NCBI GenBank assembly: GCA_019637395.1
Contig: JAHBVR010000017.1
Coordinates: forward strand, 124,001-188,000
Reading direction: 5' to 3'
From: Vulcanimicrobiota bacterium
GTDB lineage: Bacteria > Vulcanimicrobiota > Xenobia > Xenobiales > JADMJV01
Length of the DNA: 64,000 nucleotides
The notes under the pieces are model-generated. The model did no database searches. It saw only the letters and a program-made list of their open reading frames with translations, and had not been told where the DNA came from. The stretch's first letter is position 1, and every line of letters starts with the position of its first letter. The position numbers and the translations under genes were made by a program. Positions 33,505-41,643 of this stretch are shown here, piece after piece.

Positions 33505-36500
33505 TCAAAGCGTCCCATAGGCTCCTTCGCGCACGCCAAAGATGCCGGCGGAACGGACGGACTCGCCGGTGATGGTGTTCCAGCTGTGGGCGTATTCGCC
33601 GATTTGTTGGGAGTAAGCGACCAGCAGTTCGTGGAGGCGTTTGCGGTCGGTTTTGTAGTCGATCAGGTCCCAGCCGTCTGGCTGGCTCAGCAGCAGGTCG
33701 ATGATTCCGAGGATGAGGTGATCGTCCTGGCGGCGGCCAAAAGGGATTTCCACCAGCCGTTGGCGCGCCTGGCGTACGCAAGACCAGAATTCCGTGGCCT
33801 GCACGCGCTCGATGACATCGAGCGCCGCTTCCAGGAAGGGGGCGAGCTGGGGAGTTTCCAGGCTGAACCAGCGAGCCAACTGGTGCAATTGGTCGCGGCT
33901 GCAGTCCGGATGCCGCGCCGTATACTCGAGCAGGCGGTGAATCAGGTCGCCCCAGTCTCTGCCCTGCCCTTCGGAAGCATCGAGTGGCAGCGTGCTGCGG
34001 AAGCCGGAGGTTTTATTGTTGGTGGTCACCGCGCTGCGTTTCCAACTGGCCTGGCGGCAGTGTTCGCGAGCCGCCCTCCGGGTATCCCTGGCGGCCTGGA
34101 AATCGCCGGCTTCCATTTCCGGCCAGACCCGCCGGTATTTGTCGGAGGGCGGAGGGATTTGCAGCTCGGGGCATTCGGACAGAAAAGGCGCCAATGGGAG
34201 CCAGGGGCAGTTGGCGGCACCGTGGCTGCCGCTCCAGCCGCTCACCACCAGCATTTCCCGGGCTCTGGTGGTGGCTACGTAGAGCAGTCGCAGGCGCTCG
34301 GCGCTCAGGTAAGCCAGCTCCTGTTCCGCCAGTTGGTGCCAGCCGGGAGGGTGAGCCAGCAGCTTGCGGTAGCGCCGCAGGCAGAAGACGCCCGCACCCT
34401 CGGGAGTCAGGGCGTGATCTACTTGTAGGGGTAGCCCCTGAGCGGGAGCGGCCAGGAAAACCACTTTGGCCTCCAGTCCCTTGGCTTTGTGAAGATTCAT
34501 GATGCGCACCGCGTCGCGCTGTCCGCTGTGCAGGTTGCGCGGTTGAATTTGATCGGCTTCCAGCAATTCGACTACTCCTTGCAGCAGGGTGAGTCCGGCT
34601 TCTCCGCGTTCCGTCAGCTCGTCGGCAATCGCCTCCAGTTCGTCGTAACCGTCGAGCCAGGTCAGTCCCAGTTCGGCCATCACCAGATGGGCGGCGGCGC
34701 CGGGGGACAGGGAGCGGATTCTCGCCGAGAGATTCTCTAAAATCGCCAGCGAAGGCATCAGCTCTTCGGCGCCGGTTTCTCCGAGCCCCAGGCGGAGCTC
34801 TCCTCCCGCCTGGCGGTGCAGAAAAAGTTCCGTGTCGCTGTGGCCGAAGAACTTTCCGCGCAGCACGCTGGTCAGCGCTATCGAATCTCCCGGATGGGCC
34901 AGGCTGCGCAGCAGGGCCAGAAAGGAGCGCCCGTGGGCTTCCAGGGGTCTGGGCTCGCCGCTGGAGCGATAGGGGATTCCCAGCTCCTGTAAGGCCTTTT
35001 GATAGATGGCCAGTTCGCCGATGCGACTGGTGAGAATGAGAAAGTCTCCCGGGGTGTAGGGGCTGGCGGAAATGAAGGCGGCCAGTTGCCTGGCTTCGAG
35101 GGCGGGGAGCTCGGTGTGGCGCTGGCTGTCCAGAGTGAGCCGGTAGATGGCGGGGCTGGTGGCGCAGCCGTGGCCAGGGGTCAAGGGGGCGAAGGGAGCC
35201 TGCTCCTGACTGGCCCGAGCGGGGAGGAGTTCGGCGAAGACACGATTCACCCAGGCGCAGATGGAGGCATTGGATCGGAACGAGGTCGTCAATTCCAGCA
35301 CTGCGCCCATCGATTGGCGCACCCGGTAATACATTCGCATATCCGCGCGGCGGAAGCGATAGATGGATTGTTTGGGGTCGCCGACCAGAAACAAGCTGGC
35401 CGGCCGTGGCCGTCCCTCCAGCCAGTTTGATAGAGAGCTGGAGTCAGCCGCCAGCCTCAGGAAGATCTCTGCCTGCAGTGGATCGGTATCCTGGAATTCG
35501 TCGACGTAGAGATGCTGGAAGCGTTCTTGCAGTCGCTCGACCACCTCGGGATGATTTCTCAGCAAGCGCGCGCATTTTCGCAGGAGGTCTTGAAAATTGC
35601 TCAGGCCCAGCTGGCGACGTTCTTCCTGGCAAGCCTGGCGAACGCGCAACAGGAAAGGCAGGCATTGAGCGTAGAGGTGGGCGCGCCAGCCGGCCAGGGC
35701 GGGGGCGACGACGGTGGAGCGAAATTCGTCGACCAGGGGTGTCACTGCCTCCAGAGCTGCATTCTGCAGTGCGCGCTTCTCTCCCCAGTAGCGCTTGACG
35801 GGTTTGGGGTTGGTTTCCCAGTCCGAAAGCAGTTTGATCAGGTCCCGGGCGCTTTCTCGAGAGCTCAGGCGGACTTGCTGCAGCAAGCGTTGCCCTAAAA
35901 GCAGCAGCTTGCAGGTCGGCTCCCCTGCGCAGGCGGGAAGTTGCGGTTGCAAAAGCGCGCTGAAATTTTCCACCGCGCGCCAGATGGTTTCCGAGCAGGG
36001 GCGTTCCGCCGGCGGCTGCAGGTAGTCCAGGTCGCTCTGCTCGGAGAGCCCGTAGAGGGCGGGCAGAAGCTCCAGCCAGCTGGCGCCGTACTCGGCCAGC
36101 AGCCGAACCAGGCGGCGCCCCTCGGCGTCCTCCAGGTGACTGCGCAGCACCCGGCGCTGCAGGGTTTCATCTTCTCGTTGCTCGATTTCTCGGAAAGCCG
36201 GAGAGATGCCCGACTGGACCGGGTATTCTCGCAGCAACTGGCCGCAGAAAGAATGGACGGTGCCGACAAACATTTCGGGGAAGCGGGCCAGAGCGGGGGA
36301 AGCTGACTTTTCCAGTTCGAGACGGAGCCGGGCGCTCAGTTCGGCAGCGGCTTTGCGCGTGAACGTCACGGCCGCGATTCGCTCGATGGGGTAGCGCCCC
36401 CGGGTTACTCCGGCCACGAGGCGCGCGACCAGGCAGTGAGTCTTTCCCGATCCGGCCGAGGCTTCGACCAGAAAATTGCTCTCCAAATCGGTGACGATTC

Positions 36501-36525
36501 GGCGTCTGGCCTCGGCGTCGTTCAA
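33505..36525 (-). CDS. addA: AddA-like helicase-nuclease
   Basis: 1006 residues. The UvrD-type SF1A helicase has Walker A ASAGSGKT (22-29), AAVTFTRKAAAEL (motif Ia), LYVDEFQDTDPLQ (motif II), FLVGDPKQSIYRFR (motif III), TSFRSN (motif IV) and LLYVATTRAREM (motif VI). A C-terminal PD-(D/E)XK nuclease follows: GDLIHRLLEY (His), LGIIDLLL (Asp) and DLIDYKTDRK (Asp-x-Lys). AddAB resects double-strand ends and, like RecBCD, can supply fragments for spacer capture. TTG 36525 is used, after GGAGGAG; it overlaps the addB stop (TTGA). Confidence 0.88.
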   Translation of the reverse strand: MNDAEARRRIVTDLESNFLVEASAGSGKTHCLVARLVAGVTRGRYPIERIAAVTFTRKAAAELSARLRLELEKSASPALARFPEMFVGTVHSFCGQLLREYPVQSGISPAFREIEQREDETLQRRVLRSHLEDAEGRRLVRLLAEYGASWLELLPALYGLSEQSDLDYLQPPAERPCSETIWRAVENFSALLQPQLPACAGEPTCKLLLLGQRLLQQVRLSSRESARDLIKLLSDWETNPKPVKRYWGEKRALQNAALEAVTPLVDEFRSTVVAPALAGWRAHLYAQCLPFLLRVRQACQEERRQLGLSNFQDLLRKCARLLRNHPEVVERLQERFQHLYVDEFQDTDPLQAEIFLRLAADSSSLSNWLEGRPRPASLFLVGDPKQSIYRFRRADMRMYYRVRQSMGAVLELTTSFRSNASICAWVNRVFAELLPARASQEQAPFAPLTPGHGCATSPAIYRLTLDSQRHTELPALEARQLAAFISASPYTPGDFLILTSRIGELAIYQKALQELGIPYRSSGEPRPLEAHGRSFLALLRSLAHPGDSIALTSVLRGKFFGHSDTELFLHRQAGGELRLGLGETGAEELMPSLAILENLSARIRSLSPGAAAHLVMAELGLTWLDGYDELEAIADELTERGEAGLTLLQGVVELLEADQIQPRNLHSGQRDAVRIMNLHKAKGLEAKVVFLAAPAQGLPLQVDHALTPEGAGVFCLRRYRKLLAHPPGWHQLAEQELAYLSAERLRLLYVATTRAREMLVVSGWSGSHGAANCPWLPLAPFLSECPELQIPPPSDKYRRVWPEMEAGDFQAARDTRRAAREHCRQASWKRSAVTTNNKTSGFRSTLPLDASEGQGRDWGDLIHRLLEYTARHPDCSRDQLHQLARWFSLETPQLAPFLEAALDVIERVQATEFWSCVRQARQRLVEIPFGRRQDDHLILGIIDLLLSQPDGWDLIDYKTDRKRLHELLVAYSQQIGEYAHSWNTITGESVRSAGIFGVREGAYGTL

Positions 36526-39368
36526 AACTCCTCCAACAGTTGAAGGCGGCTCTTCAGTATGGCGTTGCCGGGATTCTCCAGCTTGCGCAGGGAGCGCGAG
36601 TCGGTATGTCCTTCGCAGATCGATTGGTAATCGCAGAAGGTGCAGTCTTTTTCGCGGCTTTCCGTCTGGAGAAAGGCTCCGCTTTGCAGCGGCGCCAGCA
36701 CTCCTCGCATCACTCTCTGTAAAGCGGCGCGGTCCGGCCTGTCAAAGTGGACCCAGCGTTGGGCGGCGTTCGGCCGTACGAAGTAGTACGAACTCTGCAC
36801 CACCGGTCCGACCAGCTTTTCCACCACCATTGCGTAGAGGGCGTGTTGCAGCAGTCGGCCCCGGTCGTAAATCGTGTTGGGGGAGATACGCAGGCTCCTG
36901 CCGGTTTTGTAGTCGACCACTCCATAGCCGCCCGGTAGCCGGTCCACGCGGTCGATGCGTCCGGACAGGGCGAAGGAGGTGCCATCCGGCCAGATGAGCT
37001 CTACCGGCTCCGAGGAGGCGAGTGGCTCCAGCGGTTCCTCGCCCATCCCGAAGGGCAATTCCAGAGCCACCGGTGAGCGCTCGGGATGTTCCAGTTCCAG
37101 GCTGAGGAAATATTCTAGATCTTTGAGGAGCTCTTCCGCCTCACTGGCCTCCACGGCCGCCGAAAGAGCGGGCCTGAGCGGTCGCAATTGATCGAGACGT
37201 TGCTTCAGCAGTTCAGCCAGGAGCTGGCGGTCCTCCATTTCGAGCGGCTTTCTACCTTGCCCGCGCAACTGGCGATGGTAATCCGCCAGAATATCGTGAA
37301 TGACGATTCCCCGCAGAGATGGATCCAGCCATACGTCCAGGTCCGGCAAACCGGGGGCGCCGCGCGGTAAATCAAGGCAGACTTCCAAAAAAATCTGAAA
37401 AGGACAACCGGCCAGAGAGGCCAGCTGGCTGACCGAGACCGGCAGCCGGGTCTGTCTCGGGTCAAAGAGGCCGGCCGCCTCCGGCACGAAACCATCGAAG
37501 GAGGTGAAATTGTCGCTGGCTCGCGCTGCTTCAGCGGCTGTCCCCTGGACCAGGCGCGGGTAGAATTTCTGGAGAGCGTGAGGGGTCAGTTTGGGCTGAA
37601 GAGCGCTTCTGGCATGGGCGCCAAGCCAATCCTGGAGCTCCTTGAAATTGGTGAGAGCGGGGTGATGCCGGCGCGCGCATTCGAAGAAGATCCAGGAGGG
37701 AATCTGCTCACTTTCACCGCCTCGGTCGCGCAGCGAATAGGAAAGCGTCAGTTGCCCGGCGGCCGTTTCCAGGCGCTCGTCCAATTGAAAGCGGATGAAT
37801 TCCGGCAGATCCCGGGAAAGCCTGAGAGCGGGGTGCAGAGCAGCCCGTTCCTGGTCGTCGAGAACGCAGTTTTCGGCCTGCGTGGTCAGCCAGCGACCTT
37901 CTTCGAGGCCGATGAGAAAGAGGTGCTGCCGCCCGGACAGGCCTAAATTGGCGGGCCGGGTTACATGCAGGTGGCCGGGGCGGGGGCGGCTGGAATTGCA
38001 GATCAGGCTATGCAGTTGCTGGCGCACTTGATGAATGGCCCGGTCCAACGGCCACCAGGCGCCGGGCAGGGTCTTCAAGTCCTCGAGCGCCGTCAGAATG
38101 GCCTGGCAGGTCACTGCTTCGCCGGCGTTGCGGGAGGCGAAATCCCGTTTCAAGAGTTTCTGCAGTCCGCTCAGCCAGGCCTTGACCGGAACCTCGCCTT
38201 GCGGGTTGGGGGCGGGCCACTCTCGCCACCAGCTTTCCAGGCCGGCCGCCAGAGCCAGGCAGTGTTCCGCCGATTCCTGTTCGCCCCGTTGCCGGTAGAC
38301 TTCTTGCAGGGTTTGCAGTCGCTGCGCATAGCTCTCGCGACCCCAGTCGATACGGGCCGACTGGAGCAGGCGGGCGGAGGTATAACGGTTGGGCGGCAGG
38401 CGGATGAGATCAGACAGAAGCAGCTCGCGTAGATGGTAGGCGGTGTGGCCGTGTTCCACCCAGGTAAGCAGGCCGTTTAAGGCCTGCCCGGCGCGGTTGC
38501 ACCGGGCAGGCAGGCCAGCCTCGAAAGTGTAGGGGAAATCCGCCGCCTGGAGCCGTTCCTGAATGAGGGGAGCCTCTTCCGGTAGCGCGCAGATCTCGAC
38601 CTGGTCCAGCGGGATCGCCCCCTCTTCGAGGCGCCGCAGGATTTCGTCGATTTCCTGGGGGCGCCGCGGCGCGCAGAAAAATTGGGGAGCTTTTCCTTTT
38701 GCGGCGATAGGTTTGCGCGGCGGCCAGAAGGCGGGAGGAGTGCGGTCGGTCGCTTCCGGGAGCCAGTGAAGGCCCGGCAGGCGCTCAATCAGGGCCTGTT
38801 CTAAAGGGGCCCAGCAGCAATAGGGGTAGGGGAGGATGATGTCTTGCTCTTCCACTTGTGGGTAGCTCAGTTCGGCGGCCAGAATGTCGGCCCGGTCCGC
38901 CCATTTTTGGCTGGCAAGGTGTTCTTCGTAGGCCAGAAACAGGCGAGTCAATTCGTTGATTTTGGAGCTTCTGGGAAGAATGTCCAGGTGCCGGGCCCGG
39001 AGTCCGGCCAGGCGGAATTCGCTCAGGGTCTCCCAGAGAATTTGGGCCATTCCCGGTTGCAGGATAAGTGGACGAAAGTGGCTTTCGCCTTCGTCGGGAA
39101 GGTCGACCAACAGATTTTGCAGCAGGCCGGGGCCCAGGGCGTCCGGGCATGGGTAGATTCCGCGCGACAGGAGGCCGGGCGCACTGGCTTCCAGGGCCAG
39201 TTGGAAGGGGGTGGTGAAACGTAAATTCACCCAATTGCAACCCTCGTGAAGCAGCCTTTCTCCCAGGGTCCAGCCGATGGCGGGCGAGGGCAGGATGATC
39301 CATTTGGCGGTCAACGGCTGCTCCCGGCACAGGCGTTTCAGTTGCTCTACGAATGGGTCAGCCACCAC
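36522..39368 (-). CDS. addB: AddB-like nuclease subunit with iron-sulfur cysteines
   Basis: 948 residues. The C-terminal nuclease domain contains LAGCPFQIFLEVC, GIVIHDILADYH, LSGRIDRVDRLPGGYGVVDYKTG and the triplet C909-x2-C912-x5-C918 (DCTFCDYQSIC). The spacing matches the 4Fe-4S staple of AddB. The N-terminal half is helicase-like but lacks a Walker A; LPSPAIGWTLGERLL stands where AddB has G-x-GKT, so this subunit is probably not an ATPase. It is the first gene of addB-addA-WYL-SNase and is divergent from cas4-1, sharing a 125-bp region with two regulon palindromes. Confidence 0.85.
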   Translation of the reverse strand: MVADPFVEQLKRLCREQPLTAKWIILPSPAIGWTLGERLLHEGCNWVNLRFTTPFQLALEASAPGLLSRGIYPCPDALGPGLLQNLLVDLPDEGESHFRPLILQPGMAQILWETLSEFRLAGLRARHLDILPRSSKINELTRLFLAYEEHLASQKWADRADILAAELSYPQVEEQDIILPYPYCCWAPLEQALIERLPGLHWLPEATDRTPPAFWPPRKPIAAKGKAPQFFCAPRRPQEIDEILRRLEEGAIPLDQVEICALPEEAPLIQERLQAADFPYTFEAGLPARCNRAGQALNGLLTWVEHGHTAYHLRELLLSDLIRLPPNRYTSARLLQSARIDWGRESYAQRLQTLQEVYRQRGEQESAEHCLALAAGLESWWREWPAPNPQGEVPVKAWLSGLQKLLKRDFASRNAGEAVTCQAILTALEDLKTLPGAWWPLDRAIHQVRQQLHSLICNSSRPRPGHLHVTRPANLGLSGRQHLFLIGLEEGRWLTTQAENCVLDDQERAALHPALRLSRDLPEFIRFQLDERLETAAGQLTLSYSLRDRGGESEQIPSWIFFECARRHHPALTNFKELQDWLGAHARSALQPKLTPHALQKFYPRLVQGTAAEAARASDNFTSFDGFVPEAAGLFDPRQTRLPVSVSQLASLAGCPFQIFLEVCLDLPRGAPGLPDLDVWLDPSLRGIVIHDILADYHRQLRGQGRKPLEMEDRQLLAELLKQRLDQLRPLRPALSAAVEASEAEELLKDLEYFLSLELEHPERSPVALELPFGMGEEPLEPLASSEPVELIWPDGTSFALSGRIDRVDRLPGGYGVVDYKTGRSLRISPNTIYDRGRLLQHALYAMVVEKLVGPVVQSSYYFVRPNAAQRWVHFDRPDRAALQRVMRGVLAPLQSGAFLQTESREKDCTFCDYQSICEGHTDSRSLRKLENPGNAILKSRLQLLEEF

Positions 39369-39410
39369 CGGAAATTCGCAAGCGAGAATTGGCGTCCTGC
39401 CATGTCTGGC

Positions 39411-39427
39411 GCGACAATCTTTGTCGC
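39411..39427. promoter_or_regulatory. Regulon operator, site 4 (addB / cas4-1)
   Basis: GCGACAATCTTTGTCGC, a perfect match whose arms extend to GCGCGACAA/TTGTCGCGC. It lies 43 bp upstream of addB and 67 bp upstream of cas4-1 in their shared promoter region. Confidence 0.7.
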
Positions 39428-39448
39428 GCTGAAGGATAGACTGAGTTC

Positions 39449-39465
39449 GCGACCAGTTTTGTCGC
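39449..39465. promoter_or_regulatory. Regulon operator, site 5 (addB / cas4-1)
   Basis: GCGACCAGTTTTGTCGC, one mismatch. It is 38 bp from site 4 start to start, and 29 bp upstream of the cas4-1 GTG. Two copies in one divergent promoter region allow cooperative binding or separate control of the two directions. Confidence 0.65.
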
Positions 39466-39493
39466 GCAAATCTCTTTTGGATGGGAGGGACCT

Positions 39494-41149
39494 GTGATCC
39501 AACTTGAACTTGAATCCATTCCGGCGCGGATCGTCAATCAGTACACTTATTGTCCGCGCCTGGCCTATCTGGAATGGGTCCAGAAGGAATGGGCCGATAA
39601 TCTTTATACCCAAGAAGGCTCTTGGGCCCACCGGGTGGTCGATGCGGGCAACGGAAAGATTCCCGACTCCGAAGAGCCGGTTCGCACCCGCTCTCTGGAA
39701 CTGGCTGCTCCGCGCCTGGGCCTGGTCGGTAAATTGGACATGGTGGAGCTGGGTCGAGGCGAGGCGGAACCGGTTGAGTATAAGCGCGGGCGGCGGCCGA
39801 AAAGCGGGGAAGTGGCTGAAGACTGGGATCTTATGCAGCTGGCGGCGCAGGCCCTGCTCTTGCGCGAGAACGGCTGGAAATGTGAGCGAGGGTTCTTCTA
39901 TTTCTGTGAAAGCCGGGAAAAAGTTTCCGTAGAATTGGACGACCAGTTGCTGGCCCGGGTGGAGGAAACCCTGGCCGAGATGCGGACTCGTTTTGAGCAG
40001 CCCCTCGCCCCGGAGCCGCTGGTGGCCAGCCAGAAGTGCGGCGGATGTTCGCTGGTGGGAATTTGCCTTCCGGATGAAACCTGGCGCTTAAAGCAGGGAG
40101 CTAAGCCTGATAAGACCCGCCGCTTGCTGGCTCCCAAAGACGACGCTCTGCCCCTTTATCTGACCACCAACGGGCTGAGCGTGGGAATCAACGGGGAGCT
40201 GCTGGAGATTCGCGAGAAAGGCAAAGCGATCGACCACAAGCGCTTTCTGGATATTTCCCATCTCTGCTTGATGGGTAATATTCAGGTCTCCACCCAGGCG
40301 GTGCGGCACCTGTCGGCGCAGGGCATTCCGATTTGCTATTTTAGCTATGGAGGCTGGTTCAGCGCGATGACTCAGGGGATGAGCCATCGCAACGTGGAGC
40401 TGCGGCGGGCGCAATACCGGGCCGCCTTTGACCCGGTCGCCTGTCTTGGATTGGCCCGGCGCTTTGTTTCCACCAAGATTCGCAATGGGCGCACTTTTCT
40501 GCGGCGGAATAATCGCAGCTTTCCCGACTCCGGCCTGAAAGAGCTGAAACGGCTGGCCCTGGCGGCCGAAAGGGCGGAAAATTTGCCCACTTTGTTGGGA
40601 TTGGAAGGAATGGCGGCGCGCATTTACTTTCAGGCTCTGCCGGGAGCGGTGAAGAACCGTGCTTTTTTGGAAGGGGGAGGGTTCGACAGCGGAGCCCGCA
40701 ATCGCCGCCCTCCCAAGGATCCGATGAACGCGCTACTGTCGCTGGCCTACTCTCTGCTGACCAAGGAGATGAGCGTGATCAGCCACGCCATTGGCTTCGA
40801 TCCTTTTCAGGGCTTCTATCACCAGTCTCGTTACGGCAAGCCGGCGCTGGCGCTGGACGTGATGGAGGAATTCCGCGTACTGATCGCCGACTCGGTAGTG
40901 CTGAGCGTGATTAACAACCAGATGGTCACGCTCTCGGATTTCGACTGTTACCAGCACGGGGTGGTGCTGAACCAGGCCGGACGCCGGGCGCTGATCGGAG
41001 CCTTCGAGAAGCGGATGGAGGAAAAGGTCACCCATCCCTGGTTTGATTATCGGCTCACCTATCGGCGCATCCTCTATGTGCAACTCCGCCTGCTGGCCCG
41101 TTACCTGTGCGGAGAGATCGCCGAGTTCCCGCCCTTTGTGACCCGATGA
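39494..41149 (+). CDS. cas4-cas1: Cas4-Cas1 fusion (spacer acquisition)
   Basis: 551 residues. The Cas4 part (about 1-200) has four cysteines, C20 and C182-x2-C185-x5-C191, for an iron-sulfur cluster, and nuclease residues in LVGKLDMVEL and PVEYKRGR. The Cas1 part (about 215-551) has Glu371 in LGLEGMAARIYF, His443 in FYHQSRYGKP and Asp455 in LALDVMEEF. Such fusions are typical of type I-G; Cas4 trims and selects PAM-containing prespacers and Cas1 integrates them. GTG 39494 follows GGGAGG by 5 nt. It overlaps cas2 by 4 bp (ATGA). Confidence 0.95.
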   Translation: MIQLELESIPARIVNQYTYCPRLAYLEWVQKEWADNLYTQEGSWAHRVVDAGNGKIPDSEEPVRTRSLELAAPRLGLVGKLDMVELGRGEAEPVEYKRGRRPKSGEVAEDWDLMQLAAQALLLRENGWKCERGFFYFCESREKVSVELDDQLLARVEETLAEMRTRFEQPLAPEPLVASQKCGGCSLVGICLPDETWRLKQGAKPDKTRRLLAPKDDALPLYLTTNGLSVGINGELLEIREKGKAIDHKRFLDISHLCLMGNIQVSTQAVRHLSAQGIPICYFSYGGWFSAMTQGMSHRNVELRRAQYRAAFDPVACLGLARRFVSTKIRNGRTFLRRNNRSFPDSGLKELKRLALAAERAENLPTLLGLEGMAARIYFQALPGAVKNRAFLEGGGFDSGARNRRPPKDPMNALLSLAYSLLTKEMSVISHAIGFDPFQGFYHQSRYGKPALALDVMEEFRVLIADSVVLSVINNQMVTLSDFDCYQHGVVLNQAGRRALIGAFEKRMEEKVTHPWFDYRLTYRRILYVQLRLLARYLCGEIAEFPPFVTR

Positions 41150-41433
41150 GACGCGATTTCATCGTGACTTACGATGTTTCGAACGATAAGCGGTTGCGCC
41201 TGGTCTTCAAGGCCATGCTGGGTTTCGGGGAACATATACAGTTCTCGGTGTTCCGCTGCGCCCTGAGCAAAATGGAGCGGCAGAAGATGATCGAAAAACT
41301 GACCGGACTGATCCACCAGCGGGAAGATCAGGTGCTCATTATCGAACTAGGCACCCTGCCCGAACGCAGATCGCGCATCCGGCCTCTCGGCAGGGCCTAC
41401 CGGCCCTGTGATCCGGGAGCCCAGGTGTTCTGA
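41146..41433 (+). CDS. cas2: Cas2
   Basis: 95 residues beginning MRRDFIVTYDVSNDKRLRLV, with the ferredoxin-like fold and the conserved Asp of YDVSNDKR. It continues FGEHIQFSVFRCALS and ends after EDQVLIIELGTLPERR and YRPCDPGAQVF. Cas2 dimers bridge two Cas1 dimers for spacer integration. ATG 41146 overlaps the cas4-1 stop. It is the last gene before the terminator, leader and array. Confidence 0.95.
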   Translation: MRRDFIVTYDVSNDKRLRLVFKAMLGFGEHIQFSVFRCALSKMERQKMIEKLTGLIHQREDQVLIIELGTLPERRSRIRPLGRAYRPCDPGAQVF

Positions 41434-41463
41434 TTCTTTGGCAATTGAATTTGTCTCTACCTT

Positions 41464-41521
41464 CGCGAGCGCGCAGGTCATGGCCCTGACCCCTGGGCGC
41501 GCTCGCGGGGGTTTCTTTTTC
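41464..41521 (+). terminator. Intrinsic terminator after cas2
   Basis: Perfect 11-bp arms CGCGAGCGCGC (41464-41474) and GCGCGCTCGCG (41497-41507). The interior can pair further (GGTCA/TGACC). GGGGTTTCTTTTT follows. It separates the cas4-1-cas2 transcript from the array leader, so the array needs its own promoter. Confidence 0.7.
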
Positions 41522-41643
41522 AGGGGTTGCGAGCGGGCTTCTGAGGGGGATTCAAGTTTCGGGGGGTTGGTGGGGGAGGTGAAGTGACCCGCTCGCAGAA
41601 TGCCCTCAGGATGCCGGAGCCACCGTGCTTTGCGAGGGGGGCG
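41522..41643 (+). promoter_or_regulatory. CRISPR leader with interleaved inverted repeats
   Basis: 122 bp between the terminator and the first repeat; it is G-rich, unlike AT-rich leaders. Two inverted repeats interleave: TGCGAGCGGG (41528-41537) with CCCGCTCGCA (41588-41597), and CTGAGGG (41541-41547) with CCCTCAG (41603-41609). The partners are 60 and 62 bp apart. Leader polarity is inferred from adjacency to cas2, the degenerate repeats at the far end and the ATTGAAGT/C repeat 3' end. No clear -10/-35 is seen. Confidence 0.6.
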
